Positions 23,949-35,860 of a stretch of DNA of 64,000 bases are shown in pieces. How positions within the stretch are numbered: the stretch's first letter is position 1; every line of letters begins with the position of its first letter. The DNA comes from Streptomyces calvus (GTDB taxonomy: Bacteria > Actinomycetota > Actinomycetes > Streptomycetales > Streptomycetaceae). The DNA lies in contig NZ_VCNP01000009.1 in NCBI RefSeq assembly GCF_006782915.1, forward strand, positions 124,001 through 188,000. Direction: 5' to 3'. The position numbers and the translations under genes are program-made. Below the pieces are notes generated by a model, which saw only the letters and a list, made by a program, of their open reading frames with translations, ran no database searches and had not been told where the DNA came from.

Positions 23949-25142
23949 ATGTCCCTCCGGTCCGCCTTCACGCCGGTCGTCACCCGCTGGCGCTCGGCGA
24001 ATCCGTACGCCCTCGACACGGCGCTCGCCGCGCTCGTGCTGTTCGCCGTGTCGCTGCACTGGATCTTCCCCGGCAAGGGCGACGAACAGCTGACCTGGCA
24101 GGGCTGGCTGCTCGCCGCCGCCACGGCCGTACCGCTGGTCTGGCGGCGGCGGTCGCCGTGCGCGTCCGCGTGGGCCGTGTCGGCCGCCACCCCGGCGCAG
24201 GCGCTCTACCACGCGCCCCCACCGGACGTGATGTACGGCGGGATGGTCGTCCTCTACACCATGGCCGCCCTGGCACGGCCCTGGCAGCGCCGGCTGATGC
24301 TCACCGGCTGGGTGGTGGGGGTCGTCGTGACCATGCAGCACCAGGCGGACAAGCAGCCGTTCGAGTACGCCTTCCACCTGATGGGCCTGGTCTGCGCCTA
24401 CGCCCTCGGGGTGCTCGCCCGGGTGCAGCGCGCCTACACCACCGAGCTGGAGGACCGGGCCCGGCGCCTGGAACGGGAGCGGGCCGCCGACACCGCGCGG
24501 GCCCGGGCCGAGGAACGCTCCAGGATCGCCCGGGACATGCACGACATCCTGGCGCACGCGGTGAGCCTGATGGTGGTGCAGGCGGAGGCCGGGCCGGTGG
24601 TGGTGCGCAAGGACCCGGAGCGCGCGGAGGCCACCTTCGACACCATCGCGACGACCGGGCGGGACGCGATGGCCCAACTCCGGCGCATTCTCGGCGTGCT
24701 GAAGGAGGAACGGCCGGACGGCGAGGTGGCGCGGCTGCCGCAGCCCAGCGTGGCCGCCCTGCCGCGGCTGGTCCGCCAGGTGCAGGAGTCCACCGGGCTG
24801 CGCACCGAGCTGCGCACGACGGGCGAACCCTGTCCGCTGCCCTCGGACACCGAGATCGCGGCCTATCGTGTGGTCCAGGAAGCACTCACCAACACGGTGA
24901 AGCACGCCCGCGCCTCCCGCGCGCTGGTGGAGCTGGACTGGGCGGAGGACCACGTGACCCTCACGATGACCGACGACGGACGGGGCCCGTCGGCACCGGT
25001 CGGCGGACACGGGCTGATCGGCATCCGGGAGCGGGCCGCCGCCTGCGGGGGCAGCGCCGAGACCGGCAGGGGCCCGGACGGCGGTTTCCGGGTCGTCGTG
25101 CGCCTGCCGGCGGCCGGGGACCGGCAGGGGGCCCTCGGGTGA
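23949..25142 (+). CDS. two-component sensor histidine kinase, NarL/DesK type
   Basis: A 397-residue HisKA_3 kinase. Five or six membrane helices occupy residues 20-155 and there is no large extracellular loop, so it may sense membrane state. A coiled linker (RVQRAYTTELEDRARRLERE) leads to the phospho-acceptor H199 in RSRIARDMHDILAHAVSL. The HATPase domain has the N-box VVQEALTNTVKHARA, the G1 box DDGRG and the G2 box GHGLIGIRERAAACGG. GTGA overlap with the response-regulator gene gives the usual cognate pair. The adjacent MMPL gene is the likely output. Confidence 0.95.
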   Translation: MSLRSAFTPVVTRWRSANPYALDTALAALVLFAVSLHWIFPGKGDEQLTWQGWLLAAATAVPLVWRRRSPCASAWAVSAATPAQALYHAPPPDVMYGGMVVLYTMAALARPWQRRLMLTGWVVGVVVTMQHQADKQPFEYAFHLMGLVCAYALGVLARVQRAYTTELEDRARRLERERAADTARARAEERSRIARDMHDILAHAVSLMVVQAEAGPVVVRKDPERAEATFDTIATTGRDAMAQLRRILGVLKEERPDGEVARLPQPSVAALPRLVRQVQESTGLRTELRTTGEPCPLPSDTEIAAYRVVQEALTNTVKHARASRALVELDWAEDHVTLTMTDDGRGPSAPVGGHGLIGIRERAAACGGSAETGRGPDGGFRVVVRLPAAGDRQGALG

Positions 25143-25810
25143 GCATCCGGGTGGTCGTCGCCGACGACCAGGAGCTGGTGCGGGCCGGGTTCGGGATGAT
25201 CCTCGACGCTCAGGACGACATCGAGGTGGTCGCCGAGGCCGGTGACGGTGAGGAGGCCGTCGCCGCGGTGCGCCGGCACGGTCCGGACGTGCTGCTGCTC
25301 GACATCCGCATGCCGGTGATGGACGGCCTGGAGGCGGCCCGCCGCGTGTGCGCGCAGTCGTGCTGCAAGGTGGTCATGCTGACCACGTTCGACCTGGACG
25401 AGTACGTGTACGAGGCGCTGTACGCGGGCGCCAGCGGGTTCCTGCTGAAGGACGTCCGCCGGGACGACCTCGTGCACGCGGTGCGGGTCGTCGCGGCCGG
25501 TGACTCGCTGCTCGCCCCCGCGGTGACCCGGCGGCTGGTCGCGGACATCGTGCGGCGCCGCAGGGAGCGGTCCGCCGCAGAGGCGGCGCCGCCGCAGCGC
25601 CTGGACGCGCTCACCGCCCGCGAGGTGGAGACGCTGCGGCTGCTGGCCCGGGGGCTGTCCAACGCGGAGATCGCCACGACCCTGTTCGTCAGCGAGCACA
25701 CCGTGAAGACTCATGTGAGCAACGTGCTGAGCAAGCTCGGTCTCAGGGACCGGGTGCAGGCGGTGATCTGCGCGTACGAGACGGGTCTGATCACCCCGGG
25801 CTCCCCCTGA
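25139..25810 (+). CDS. NarL/FixJ-type response regulator
   Basis: A 223-residue regulator with a receiver domain (acidic pair D9/D10, phosphorylation site D55 in VLLLDIRMP, Thr in LTTFDLDEY, Lys in GFLLKDV). A LuxR-type helix-turn-helix follows at residues 155-215 (LTAREVETLRLLARGLSNAEIA, VSEHTVKTHVSNVLSKLGLRDR). GTG 25139 overlaps the kinase stop. It probably controls the MMPL gene 129 bp downstream. Confidence 0.95.
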   Translation: MSIRVVVADDQELVRAGFGMILDAQDDIEVVAEAGDGEEAVAAVRRHGPDVLLLDIRMPVMDGLEAARRVCAQSCCKVVMLTTFDLDEYVYEALYAGASGFLLKDVRRDDLVHAVRVVAAGDSLLAPAVTRRLVADIVRRRRERSAAEAAPPQRLDALTAREVETLRLLARGLSNAEIATTLFVSEHTVKTHVSNVLSKLGLRDRVQAVICAYETGLITPGSP

Positions 25811-25939
25811 GGGGTGAGGCAGGGGGCCGTCTCCCCCGTACGGGCGAGGGCCGCAAACCGCTCCCTCCGGCGATCCGATCACCCGGCCCGCCACGCGAGT
25901 CTGAGGGTCGATGAAATCCGTCACTCGCCGGGAGGGACC

Positions 25940-28048
25940 GTGCTTTCCGCACTTGCCCGGGCGGCCACCCGCCGCCCCTTGACCGTGATGCTCCTGTGGG
26001 GGCTCTTTCTGCTGCTGGGCTTCGGGCTGGGGACGGGCGTGTTCGCGCGGCTCTCCGACAACGTGCCCGAGGTGCCCGGAACCGAGTCGGAGTCGGCCGC
26101 ACAGTACCTGGACCGCGAGGACCCGGTCGGCGAGTCGATCAGCGGCGTGGTCGCCGGCACCGCCGTCTCCGACCCGGCGCTGCGCGCCGACGTCGAGCGG
26201 GCCGTCGCCGACGTCCGGAAGGTGGCCGGTGTCGCCGCCGTGCCCGACCCGTACACCACACGCGGCCTGACCGCGGAGGACGGGCAGGCGCTGATCATCC
26301 CCGTCACGCTGGAGGGCGGTCTGGACGACGACGACGCGGAGCGCACACTCGACGCGGCGGCCGAGCGGATCCGGGAGATCGACGCCCCCGACGTCCATGT
26401 GAGCGGCGGCCCGCTGCTGGGGCAACAGCTCACCGAGCAGGCCCAGAAGGACGTCAAGTTCGCGGAACTGGTCTCCTTGCCGGTGGTACTGGCGCTGCTG
26501 CTGGTGGTGTTCGGCGGACTGCGCTCGGCGCTGCTGCCGCTGGTGATCGCGGTCAGCGGGATCGCGGGGGCTTTCCTGGCGCTGTTCCTCTTCAGCGAGG
26601 TCACGGACATCTCGGTGTACGCGATCCAGGTGACGACGATGCTGGGGCTCGGGCTCGCCGTGGACTACGCGCTGCTGATGCTGATGCGGTTCCGGGAGGA
26701 GCGCCGGCACACCGAGGATGTCGTGGAGGCGGTGCACCGCACGGTCGCGGCAGCCGGGCGGACGGTGCTGTTCTCCGGACTCACGGTGGCCGTCAGCCTG
26801 ACCGGACTGCTGGTCTTCCCGAGCGTGTTCCTGCGCAGCATGGGTCTCGCGGTCGCCGCCGTGGTGGTCATCGACATGCTGGCCGCGCTGACCCTGCTGC
26901 CCGCGCTGCTGACCCGGTTCGGCGGTCGGATCCCGCCTGCGAAGGACCGGCCGGAGGGCGAGGAGGGCAGGTTCTTCGCCCGGCTCGCCCGCTTCGCGGC
27001 CCGGCGCCGGATCGCCGTCCTGGCCGTGGCTGTCCCGGTGCTGCTGGTCCTCGCGGTGCCCATGGCCGGGATGAAGATCGCCATCGGGGACGCGCGGCAG
27101 CTGCCCACGACCAGCGAGGCCCGGCAGCTGCACGACACCGTGGGCGACCACTTCCCGCCCGGTGCCGGGGTCACGCCGGTCACCGTCGTCGTCCGGCCCG
27201 GCACCGACGCCGCGACCGTCGACGGGATCCGCTCGCTGTCCCCGGCCTCCTCGGCCCGTGAACTGCCCGGTGGCGCAACGGTGCTGGAGATCCGGCCGCC
27301 CGGCGAGGCCGACGGCAAGGAGGCGACCGACCTGGTCGAACGGGTGCGCGAGGTGCGCGGCGACGAACCGGTCGAGGTCACCGGGCCCGCGGCCCGGCTG
27401 GTCGACTTCCGCGAGATGCTCGGCGAACGGGCACCCTGGGCGGCCCTGACCGTCCTGGCCGGCATCTTCGTGCTGCTGTTCGCGTTCACCGGTTCCGTGC
27501 TGCTGCCCCTGCGCACCATCGTGACGACCCTGCTCAGCCTGGCCGCCGCGCTCGGCGCGGTGGTGTGGGTCTTCCAGGACGGCCATCTGGCCGGACTGCT
27601 GGGCACCGAAGGGCTGGGCGCGCTGAGTCTCACCGCGCCGCCGCTGATCATCGCGATCGCGTTCGGACTCGCCATGGACTACGAGCTGTTCATCCTGGCC
27701 CGGATGGGGGAGGCCCGCCGGCACAGCGGTGACGACGCGCAGGCGGTGGTGGACGGACTGCGCCGCTCGGGCCGGGTGGTGACCTGCGCGGCGCTGCTGC
27801 TGGCGGTCGTCTTCGCCGCCTTCATGACCGGCGGCTTCTCACCCATCCTGCAGATCGGCCTCGGTCTCACCCTGGCCGTCCTCATCGACGCGACCGTCGT
27901 GCAGATGCTCCTGGTTCCGGCGACCATGTCCCTGCTGGGCCGCCGCGCCTGGTGGGCCCCGGCGCCGCTGCGCCGCGTCCACGACCGCTTCGGCCTGCGG
28001 GAGGAGCCGGTGGAGGAGCCGCGGCCGCGGGTGCCGACCGGGGTCTGA
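25940..28048 (+). CDS. MMPL/RND-family membrane transporter
   Basis: A 702-residue protein with two similar halves. Each has one membrane helix, an extracellular loop of about 150-200 residues, then five helices. The first half includes LGLGLAVDYALLMLMRFREE and the second IAIAFGLAMDYELFILARMGEARRHSGD. These AVDYALL and AMDYELF segments are the RND proton-relay motifs. GTG 25940 follows GGGAGGGACC. Actinobacterial members export lipids, siderophores or act in drug tolerance. Position behind a two-component system suggests an inducible envelope-stress or drug-response exporter. Confidence 0.93.
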   Translation: MLSALARAATRRPLTVMLLWGLFLLLGFGLGTGVFARLSDNVPEVPGTESESAAQYLDREDPVGESISGVVAGTAVSDPALRADVERAVADVRKVAGVAAVPDPYTTRGLTAEDGQALIIPVTLEGGLDDDDAERTLDAAAERIREIDAPDVHVSGGPLLGQQLTEQAQKDVKFAELVSLPVVLALLLVVFGGLRSALLPLVIAVSGIAGAFLALFLFSEVTDISVYAIQVTTMLGLGLAVDYALLMLMRFREERRHTEDVVEAVHRTVAAAGRTVLFSGLTVAVSLTGLLVFPSVFLRSMGLAVAAVVVIDMLAALTLLPALLTRFGGRIPPAKDRPEGEEGRFFARLARFAARRRIAVLAVAVPVLLVLAVPMAGMKIAIGDARQLPTTSEARQLHDTVGDHFPPGAGVTPVTVVVRPGTDAATVDGIRSLSPASSARELPGGATVLEIRPPGEADGKEATDLVERVREVRGDEPVEVTGPAARLVDFREMLGERAPWAALTVLAGIFVLLFAFTGSVLLPLRTIVTTLLSLAAALGAVVWVFQDGHLAGLLGTEGLGALSLTAPPLIIAIAFGLAMDYELFILARMGEARRHSGDDAQAVVDGLRRSGRVVTCAALLLAVVFAAFMTGGFSPILQIGLGLTLAVLIDATVVQMLLVPATMSLLGRRAWWAPAPLRRVHDRFGLREEPVEEPRPRVPTGV

Positions 28049-28332
28049 TCCGGCCTGCGGGGACCGTCCGCACGTGGTCGAACGAGTGGCGCGCGCGGCG
28101 TCCGGGAGAGGTTTCCGGGCGCCGCGCGCGTCGTGCGGCGGTACGCGCTTGCACCCATTCGCGTCATTCGAGAGGTGAACTCGCCACCGCCGCAAGGACT
28201 TTCTCGGCTACATCTCTTGACGGCGGGGGGACCGCAGAGCACATTGACGGCAGTTGAGAGCGCTCTCAGCGATGTTCCGGGCTCTCGAACTCACCTCGCA
28301 CAGGCCATCCGAACCCGAGAGGGCATCCCCAC
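28049..28332 (+). promoter_or_regulatory. promoter region of the GH16 gene with LacI-type palindrome
   Basis: This 284-bp gap contains two TTGACGG elements (28218 and 28244 areas). The perfect 14-bp palindrome TGAGAGCGCTCTCA is at 28255-28268, 65 bp before the GH16 start. The palindrome differs at two symmetrical positions from TGGGAGCGCTCCCA, the box bound by CebR/CelR-type LacI repressors of beta-glucan genes. I read it as a beta-glucan-responsive operator. No LacI gene lies nearby. Confidence 0.75.
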
Positions 28333-29739
28333 ATGAGAGACACCTCCGGCACTCCCCGCATGCTGCGCAGACCCCGGCCCCTGCGGCGGGCGCTGCTCGC
28401 GGTCGTCAGCACGCTCGCCCTCGCGGCGGGCGCCGCCACCGCGGCGAGCCCGTCCGCGAGCGCCTCCGTGCCGCCTCCGCCGTCGGGCTGGACGCAGGTC
28501 TTCGCCGACGACTTCGACGGTCCCGCGGGCAGCGGTGTCAACACCTCCAACTGGCAGTACGCCACCGGCAAGGGCTACCCGGGCGGCCCCGCCAACTGGG
28601 GCACCGGCGAGATCGAGACGATGACGTCCAGCACGGACAACGTGTCGCTGGACGGCAGCGGCAACCTCCGCATCACCCCGCGCCGCGACGCCTCCGGCAA
28701 CTGGACCTCCGGCCGCATCGAGACCAACCGCACCGACTTCCAGCCCCCGGCCGGCGGCAAGCTCCGCGTGGAGAGCCGCATCCAGGTACCGAACGTCACC
28801 GGTGCCGCCGCCAAGGGCTACTGGCCGGCGTTCTGGATGCTGGGCGCCCCCTACCGGGGCAACTACTGGAACTGGCCCGCGGTCGGCGAGCTGGACATCA
28901 TGGAGAACACGCAGGGCAACAACACCGTGTTCGCCACGATGCACTGCGGCACCTCGCCCGGCGGCCCGTGCAACGAGACCAGCGGCATCGGCGGCTCGAC
29001 GACCTGCCAGGGCACCACCTGCCAGGCCGGCTTCCACACGTACCGGATGGAGTGGGACCGCTCCACGAGCGTGGAGGAGATCCGCTTCTACCTCGACGGC
29101 GTCAACTACCACACCGTGCGGGAGAACCAGGTCGACGCGACGACCTGGTCGAACGCCACGGACCACGGCTTCTACATCATCCTCAACGTGGCGATGGGCG
29201 GCGGTTTCCCGGACGCCTTCGGCGGCGGCCCGGACGCGGGCACCCAGCCCGGCCACTCGATGCTGGTCGACTACGTGCAGGTGCTGTCCTCCGGTGGCGG
29301 CGGCACCACTCCCCCGCCGACCGGCAACCGCGACGCGTACAGCGCCATCCAGGCCGAGTCCTACGACGCCCAGTCCGGTGTGATGACGGAGTCGACCTCG
29401 GACTCCGGCGGCGGCCAGAACGTCGGCGCGCTGGCCAACGGTGACTGGCTGCAGTTCAAGGGCGTCAACTTCGGCTCGAACGCGGCCCGGCAGTTCTCCG
29501 CGCGGGTGGCGAGCGGCGCCGGCGCGAACATCAGCGGACTGGTCGAGGTGCGCCTGGACAGCCGGAGCAACGCGCCCATCGGCAGCTTCGCCGTGGGCAA
29601 CACCGGCGGCTGGCAGTCCTGGCGGACGATCCCGGCGAACATCAGCAACGTGACCGGGACGCACGACGTCTATCTGACCTTCACCAGCGGCCAGCCGGCG
29701 GACTTCGTGAACGTCAACTGGTTCACCTTCGGCCACTGA
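28333..29739 (+). CDS. secreted GH16 endo-beta-1,3-glucanase (laminarinase) with C-terminal CBM6
   Basis: A 468-residue secreted enzyme. Residues 1-45 form a signal peptide with a twin-arginine-like stretch (LRRPRPLRRALLAVV) and an Ala-rich cleavage region. The GH16 jelly roll covers residues 52-315 with catalytic E186-L-D188-I-M-E191 (GELDIMEN). WPAFWMLG and GFYIILNVAMGG are typical of laminarinases. A Gly/Thr/Pro linker joins a CBM6 at residues 338-468 (YSAIQAESYD to VNWFTFGH). It degrades fungal or plant beta-1,3-glucan outside the cell. An upstream palindrome and a downstream terminator make it a single-gene unit. Confidence 0.95.
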   Translation: MRDTSGTPRMLRRPRPLRRALLAVVSTLALAAGAATAASPSASASVPPPPSGWTQVFADDFDGPAGSGVNTSNWQYATGKGYPGGPANWGTGEIETMTSSTDNVSLDGSGNLRITPRRDASGNWTSGRIETNRTDFQPPAGGKLRVESRIQVPNVTGAAAKGYWPAFWMLGAPYRGNYWNWPAVGELDIMENTQGNNTVFATMHCGTSPGGPCNETSGIGGSTTCQGTTCQAGFHTYRMEWDRSTSVEEIRFYLDGVNYHTVRENQVDATTWSNATDHGFYIILNVAMGGGFPDAFGGGPDAGTQPGHSMLVDYVQVLSSGGGGTTPPPTGNRDAYSAIQAESYDAQSGVMTESTSDSGGGQNVGALANGDWLQFKGVNFGSNAARQFSARVASGAGANISGLVEVRLDSRSNAPIGSFAVGNTGGWQSWRTIPANISNVTGTHDVYLTFTSGQPADFVNVNWFTFGH

Positions 29740-29777
29740 GCACCCCCCCCCACACCGGCCCTCTGCGGCCGGGCAGG

Positions 29778-29807
29778 AGGGCCCCACGCACGCGTGGGGC
29801 CCTCTTT
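29778..29807. terminator. strong stem-loop terminator
   Basis: AGGGCCCCACGC and GCGTGGGGCCCT form a near-perfect 11-12 bp stem with a minimal loop at 29778-29803, followed by CTTT. It lies between the convergent GH16 and AraC genes and probably stops both. Confidence 0.88.
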
Positions 29808-29845
29808 CGCGTGCCCGGCCCGCGGTTGCCGGTGCGGCGCGCTGG

Positions 29846-30769
29846 TCAGCGCAGCTCGGCGCGGAACGCCGCCGGGGTCGTGTCGGTGTGCTGGTGGAAG
29901 AACTTGGAGAAGTTGGCCGCGTCCGGGAACCCGACGGCCGCGCCGACCCGGCCGATCGGCAGGTCGGTGTGCGCGAGGAGCCGCTTGGCCTCCAGGACCA
30001 CGCGTTTGTCGATGAAGCCCTTGGGCGTCTCGCCGGTGGCGGCGCGCACCGCGCGCACCAGGGTCCGCCGCGAGTAACCGAGCGCGTCGGCATAGGCGCT
30101 GACGCTGTGGTTGGTGGCGAAGCCGTGCTCCACCGCGTCCCGGAACCGGGTGAAGGCGGTGCCGGAGCGCTCGCGGTCCGCCTCGGCGGAACTGGCCGCG
30201 AGATGGGCGAGGCGCAACAGGAACGCGGTCAGCGAGTGCCGCAGCACGGCCGTGTGCAGGCTCAGCGGCAGGGTGGCGGTGTCCTCGTACTCGCGGCGCA
30301 GCTGGTCCAGGGCGGCCCGCAGCGCGGCGAGTTGCGCCGGGTCCGGGTGGAGCAGGGGCTGCCGGTCGTAGCGGTAGAGGCCGGTGGCCTCGACGGTGGC
30401 GCGGGGCAGGAAACCGGGCTGCATGGCGAGGACGGTTCCGCGGTACTCGCTGCCGCGCGAGAAGCGGTGGACCTGCCCCGGGCGGATCCACAGCAGGTCG
30501 CCCGCCGCGGCCTCGTGCTCGGTGAAGTCGATCATGTGCCGGACCGGTCCGGCGTCGAACAGCATCACGATGTGGAAGTCGATGCGGTGCACCCGGTCCA
30601 GCGGTGCGTCGGCGCGCCAGGTGCGGTCGGGGCCCATCGGGGCGATCTGCATGCCGACGCCGAGGACGCTCCGGTCGACAGGGAAGGGGAAGGTTCTGAT
30701 CCCGTCACCGTCGTCGTCCCCGCCGTCCGGCCCTCCGCTCCGCGGGTTGCTGCCTGCCATGTCTCCCAT
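29846..30769 (-). CDS. AraC-family transcriptional regulator
   Basis: A 307-residue regulator from ATG 30769. ATG 30760 is an alternative, and a reading from 30841 adds 24 residues with no ribosome site. The N-terminal cupin-like sensing domain includes HIVMLFDAGPVRHMIDFTEHEAAAGDLLWIRPGQVHRF. The C-terminal double helix-turn-helix covers about residues 205-305 (VSAYADALGYSRRTLVRAVRAATGETPKGFI and IGRVGAAVGFPDAANFSKFFHQHTDTTPAAFRAE). It is transcribed away from the pentose-phosphate operon across a 156-bp gap containing a palindrome. It may control itself, the operon, or the convergent GH16 gene; the sequence does not decide. Confidence 0.9.
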   Translation of the reverse strand: MGDMAGSNPRSGGPDGGDDDGDGIRTFPFPVDRSVLGVGMQIAPMGPDRTWRADAPLDRVHRIDFHIVMLFDAGPVRHMIDFTEHEAAAGDLLWIRPGQVHRFSRGSEYRGTVLAMQPGFLPRATVEATGLYRYDRQPLLHPDPAQLAALRAALDQLRREYEDTATLPLSLHTAVLRHSLTAFLLRLAHLAASSAEADRERSGTAFTRFRDAVEHGFATNHSVSAYADALGYSRRTLVRAVRAATGETPKGFIDKRVVLEAKRLLAHTDLPIGRVGAAVGFPDAANFSKFFHQHTDTTPAAFRAELR

Positions 30770-30925
30770 GTCCGTCTTGTGTATGCCGCGCCCACCTCGA
30801 TCGTGCGCCCGGTGTCCCACTTTCACCACAGGCTGGCACACCCCGACCTTCCCGCGAAAAAGTCAGACTTTTACTTTTGAACGCGCAACAGGAGCTCTCC
30901 CGCTCGGATCGAGGATTTCTTGAAG
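30770..30925. promoter_or_regulatory. divergent araC/tkt control region with palindrome AAAAGTC-A-GACTTTT
   Basis: A perfect 15-bp palindrome lies at 30858-30872, and a further half-site ACTTTTGA follows directly at 30873-30880. This A/T-rich block stands out sharply from its surroundings. It is 54 bp upstream of the transketolase ATG. Repeated GACTTTT/ACTTTT half-sites in tandem are the layout expected for an AraC-type dimer. Confidence 0.65.
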
Positions 30926-33001
<2,076 letters not shown>

Positions 33002-33020
33002 CGCGACCGCGAGAAAGAAG

Positions 33021-34193
33021 ATGATCACTGTGAGCGAAGCGACCGCGACCGCGGGAGCACTGAAGCGGCTGGCCGACGAGGGTGTGTCGGTGTGGCTGGA
33101 CGACCTCTCCAGGGAACGGATCGCCTCCGGCTCTCTCGCCGGACTGGTCGAGTCCGGGACCGTGGTGGGTGTCACCACCAATCCGTCGATCTTCCAGGCG
33201 GCCATCGGCTCCGGCGCGGGCTACGAGGAGCAGCTCGCCGACCTGGCCGTGCGGGGCGTCACCGTCGACGAGGCGGTGCGGATGACGACCACCGCCGACG
33301 TGCGGGCCGCCGCGGACGTCCTGCGGCCCGTGTACGAGGCGACCGGCGGACGGGACGGGTGGGTCTCCATCGAGGTGGACCCGCGGCTGGCGCACGACGC
33401 GCGGGCGACGGCCGCCGAGGCCCGGCAGCTGGCCTGGCTGGTCGACCGGCCCAACGTGATGATCAAGATTCCGGCCACCGAGGCCGGTCTCCCCGCGATC
33501 ACCGAGGTGATCGGCGCCGGGATCAGCGTCAACGTGACCCTGATCTTCTCCCTGGAGCGCTACCGCCAGGTCATGGACGCCTATCTGGCCGGTCTGGAGC
33601 GGGCGCGCGCCGCCGGGCTCGACCTGGCCGCGATCCACTCCGTCGCGTCCTTCTTCGTCTCCCGCGTCGACCGCGAGATCGACAAGCGGCTGACGGTGCT
33701 GGGCACGGACGAGGCCCTGGCCCTCAGGGGCCGGGCGGCCCTGGCCAACGCGCGACTGGCCTACGAGGCGTACGAGAGCGTGTTCGGCTCCGCCGACGGT
33801 TCGACCGGGCCCGGCGACCGCTGGTCGGCGCTGGCCGGGGACGCGGGGGCGAACGAGCAGCGCCCGCTGTGGGCGTCCACGGGGGTGAAGGACCCGGCGT
33901 ACCGGGACACCCTGTATGTGGAGGAACTGGTCGCGCCCGGCACCGTCAACACGATGCCCGAGGCGACGCTGCGGGCCACCGCCGACCACGGGGTGGTCCG
34001 GGGCGACACCGTCACCGGCGGTTATGCCGGGGCGCGGGCCGATCTGGCCGCCGTGGAGCGGCTCGGGATCCCGTACGACGAAGTGGTGCGGCAGCTGGAG
34101 AACGAGGGCGTCGCGAAGTTCGAGGACGCCTGGCAGGAGCTGCTCGACGCGGTGGCGAAGTCGCTCGGCGACAAGGGAGTTGACGCGGAATGA
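33021..34193 (+). CDS. tal: transaldolase
   Basis: A 390-residue transaldolase of the actinobacterial type. The substrate loop [17 protein letters not shown] is near residue 52 and the Schiff-base lysine is K149 in [25 protein letters not shown] and [18 protein letters not shown] are also conserved. It transfers dihydroxyacetone between sugar phosphates. ATG 33021 is preferred over GTG 33030 for the GAGAAAG upstream. It lies 19 bp after tkt and overlaps zwf by four bases. Confidence 0.97.
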   Translation: MITVSEATATAGALKRLADEGVSVWLDDLSRERIASGSLAGLVESGTVVGVTTNPSIFQAAIGSGAGYEEQLADLAVRGVTVDEAVRMTTTADVRAAADVLRPVYEATGGRDGWVSIEVDPRLAHDARATAAEARQLAWLVDRPNVMIKIPATEAGLPAITEVIGAGISVNVTLIFSLERYRQVMDAYLAGLERARAAGLDLAAIHSVASFFVSRVDREIDKRLTVLGTDEALALRGRAALANARLAYEAYESVFGSADGSTGPGDRWSALAGDAGANEQRPLWASTGVKDPAYRDTLYVEELVAPGTVNTMPEATLRATADHGVVRGDTVTGGYAGARADLAAVERLGIPYDEVVRQLENEGVAKFEDAWQELLDAVAKSLGDKGVDAE

Positions 34194-35860
34194 CGGACGA
34201 GACGACCCAGCCGGCGGTGGCCGAGGAGGAGCAGGTGACGGACGCCCGGACGAGCCCGCCGCAGGAACCGGCCGACGGCCCGACGGTTCCACCACAGGAA
34301 CCGGCGGACGTCGGATCGGCCCTCCCCGCGCCCCCGGCCGACTGGTCCAACCCGCTGCGCGACCCCCAGGACCGCAGGCTGCCCCGGGTCGCCGGCCCGT
34401 CCGGGCTGGTGATCTTCGGTGTGACGGGCGACCTGTCCCGCAAGAAGCTGATGCCGGCCGTGTACGACCTCGCCAACCGGGGTCTGCTGCCGCCGGGCTT
34501 CTCGCTGGTCGGGTTCGCCCGCCGGGACTGGGAGGACCAGGACTTCGCGCAGGTGGTGCACGACGCGGTCAAGGAGCACGCCCGCACGCCGTTCCGCGAG
34601 GAGGTCTGGCAGCAGCTCTCGGAGGGCATGCGGTTCATCCCGGGCGACTTCGACGACGACGCGGCCTTCGAGGCGCTGCGCGCGGCCGTCGAGGAGCTGG
34701 ACGCCTCCCGCGGCACCAGCGGCAACTACGCCTTCTACCTCTCCGTGCCGCCGAAGTTCTTCCCCAAGGTGGTCGAGCAGCTGAAGAAGCACGGGCTGGC
34801 CGACGCACCGGAGGGCTCCTGGCGGCGCGCGGTGATCGAGAAGCCGTTCGGGCACGACCTGAGGTCGGCCGAGGAGCTGAACGCGATCGTGCACGAGGTG
34901 TTCGACCCGGAGCAGGTCTTCCGGATCGACCACTACCTCGGCAAGGAGACCGTGCAGAACATCCTGGCGCTGCGCTTCGCCAACCAGATGTTCGAGCCGA
35001 TCTGGAACCGGTCCTTCGTGGACCATGTGCAGATCACCATGGCCGAGGACATCGGCATCGGCGGCCGCGCCGGCTACTACGACGGCATCGGCGCCGCCCG
35101 CGACGTCATCCAGAACCACCTGCTGCAACTGATGGCACTGACCGCGATGGAGGAGCCCGCCTCCTTCGACGCGGCCTCGCTGCTGACCGAGAAGCTGAAG
35201 GTGTTCCGGGCCGTTCAGCTCCCGGAGGACCTGGGCCGGCACACGGTGCGCGGACAGTACGCGGGTGCCTGGCAGGGCGGCGCGAAGGTGCGCGGCTATC
35301 TGGAGGAGGAGGGCATCGACCCGGCGTCCACCACCGACACCTACGCCGCGATCAAGCTGGGCATCGACAACCGCCGCTGGGCGGGTGTCCCCTTCTACCT
35401 GCGCACCGGCAAGCGGCTGGGCCGCCGGGTCACCGAGATCGCGGTGGTGTTCCAGCGGGCCCCGCACTCCCCGTTCGACTCCAGCGCCACCGAGGAGCTC
35501 GGGCAGAACGCGATCGTGATCCGCGTCCAGCCGGACGAGGGCATGACCGTCCGGTTCGGCTCCAAGGTGCCGGGCACGTCGATGGAGCTGCGGGACGTGA
35601 CGATGGACTTCGCCTACGGCGAGTCGTTCACCGAGTCCAGCCCGGAGGCGTACGAGCGGCTCATCCTGGACGTCCTGCTGGGGGACGCCAACCTGTTCCC
35701 CCGTCACCAGGAAGTGGAAGAGTCCTGGAAGATCCTCGACCCGATCGAGGAGTACTGGGCGTCTCACGGGCGGCCCGCGCAGTACGCGTCGGGCAGCTGG
35801 GGACCCGCGGAAGCCGACGAGATGCTCGCACGAGACGGACGGAGCTGGCGCAGGCCATGA
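34190..35860 (+). CDS. zwf: glucose-6-phosphate 1-dehydrogenase
   Basis: A 556-residue NADP enzyme committing glucose 6-phosphate to the oxidative pentose phosphate pathway. The coenzyme motif [20 protein letters not shown] lies near residue 82, and the catalytic R-I-D-H-Y-L-G-K-E is at residues 245-253. The first 60 residues are an acidic, proline-rich extension containing a duplicated PPQEPAD element; the family normally starts close to the coenzyme motif. It overlaps tal (ATGA) and opcA (ATGA), so translation of the three is coupled. Confidence 0.97.
   Translation: MTDETTQPAVAEEEQVTDARTSPPQEPADGPTVPPQEPADVGSALPAPPADWSNPLRDPQDRRLPRVAGPSGLVIFGVTGDLSRKKLMPAVYDLANRGLLPPGFSLVGFARRDWEDQDFAQVVHDAVKEHARTPFREEVWQQLSEGMRFIPGDFDDDAAFEALRAAVEELDASRGTSGNYAFYLSVPPKFFPKVVEQLKKHGLADAPEGSWRRAVIEKPFGHDLRSAEELNAIVHEVFDPEQVFRIDHYLGKETVQNILALRFANQMFEPIWNRSFVDHVQITMAEDIGIGGRAGYYDGIGAARDVIQNHLLQLMALTAMEEPASFDAASLLTEKLKVFRAVQLPEDLGRHTVRGQYAGAWQGGAKVRGYLEEEGIDPASTTDTYAAIKLGIDNRRWAGVPFYLRTGKRLGRRVTEIAVVFQRAPHSPFDSSATEELGQNAIVIRVQPDEGMTVRFGSKVPGTSMELRDVTMDFAYGESFTESSPEAYERLILDVLLGDANLFPRHQEVEESWKILDPIEEYWASHGRPAQYASGSWGPAEADEMLARDGRSWRRP

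Noticed and set aside
24863..27724. 953-residue minus-strand frame opposite the sensor-kinase, response-regulator and MMPL genes.
   Set aside because: Antisense shadow of high third-base G+C coding; Gln/His/Arg/Gly-rich with no family match.
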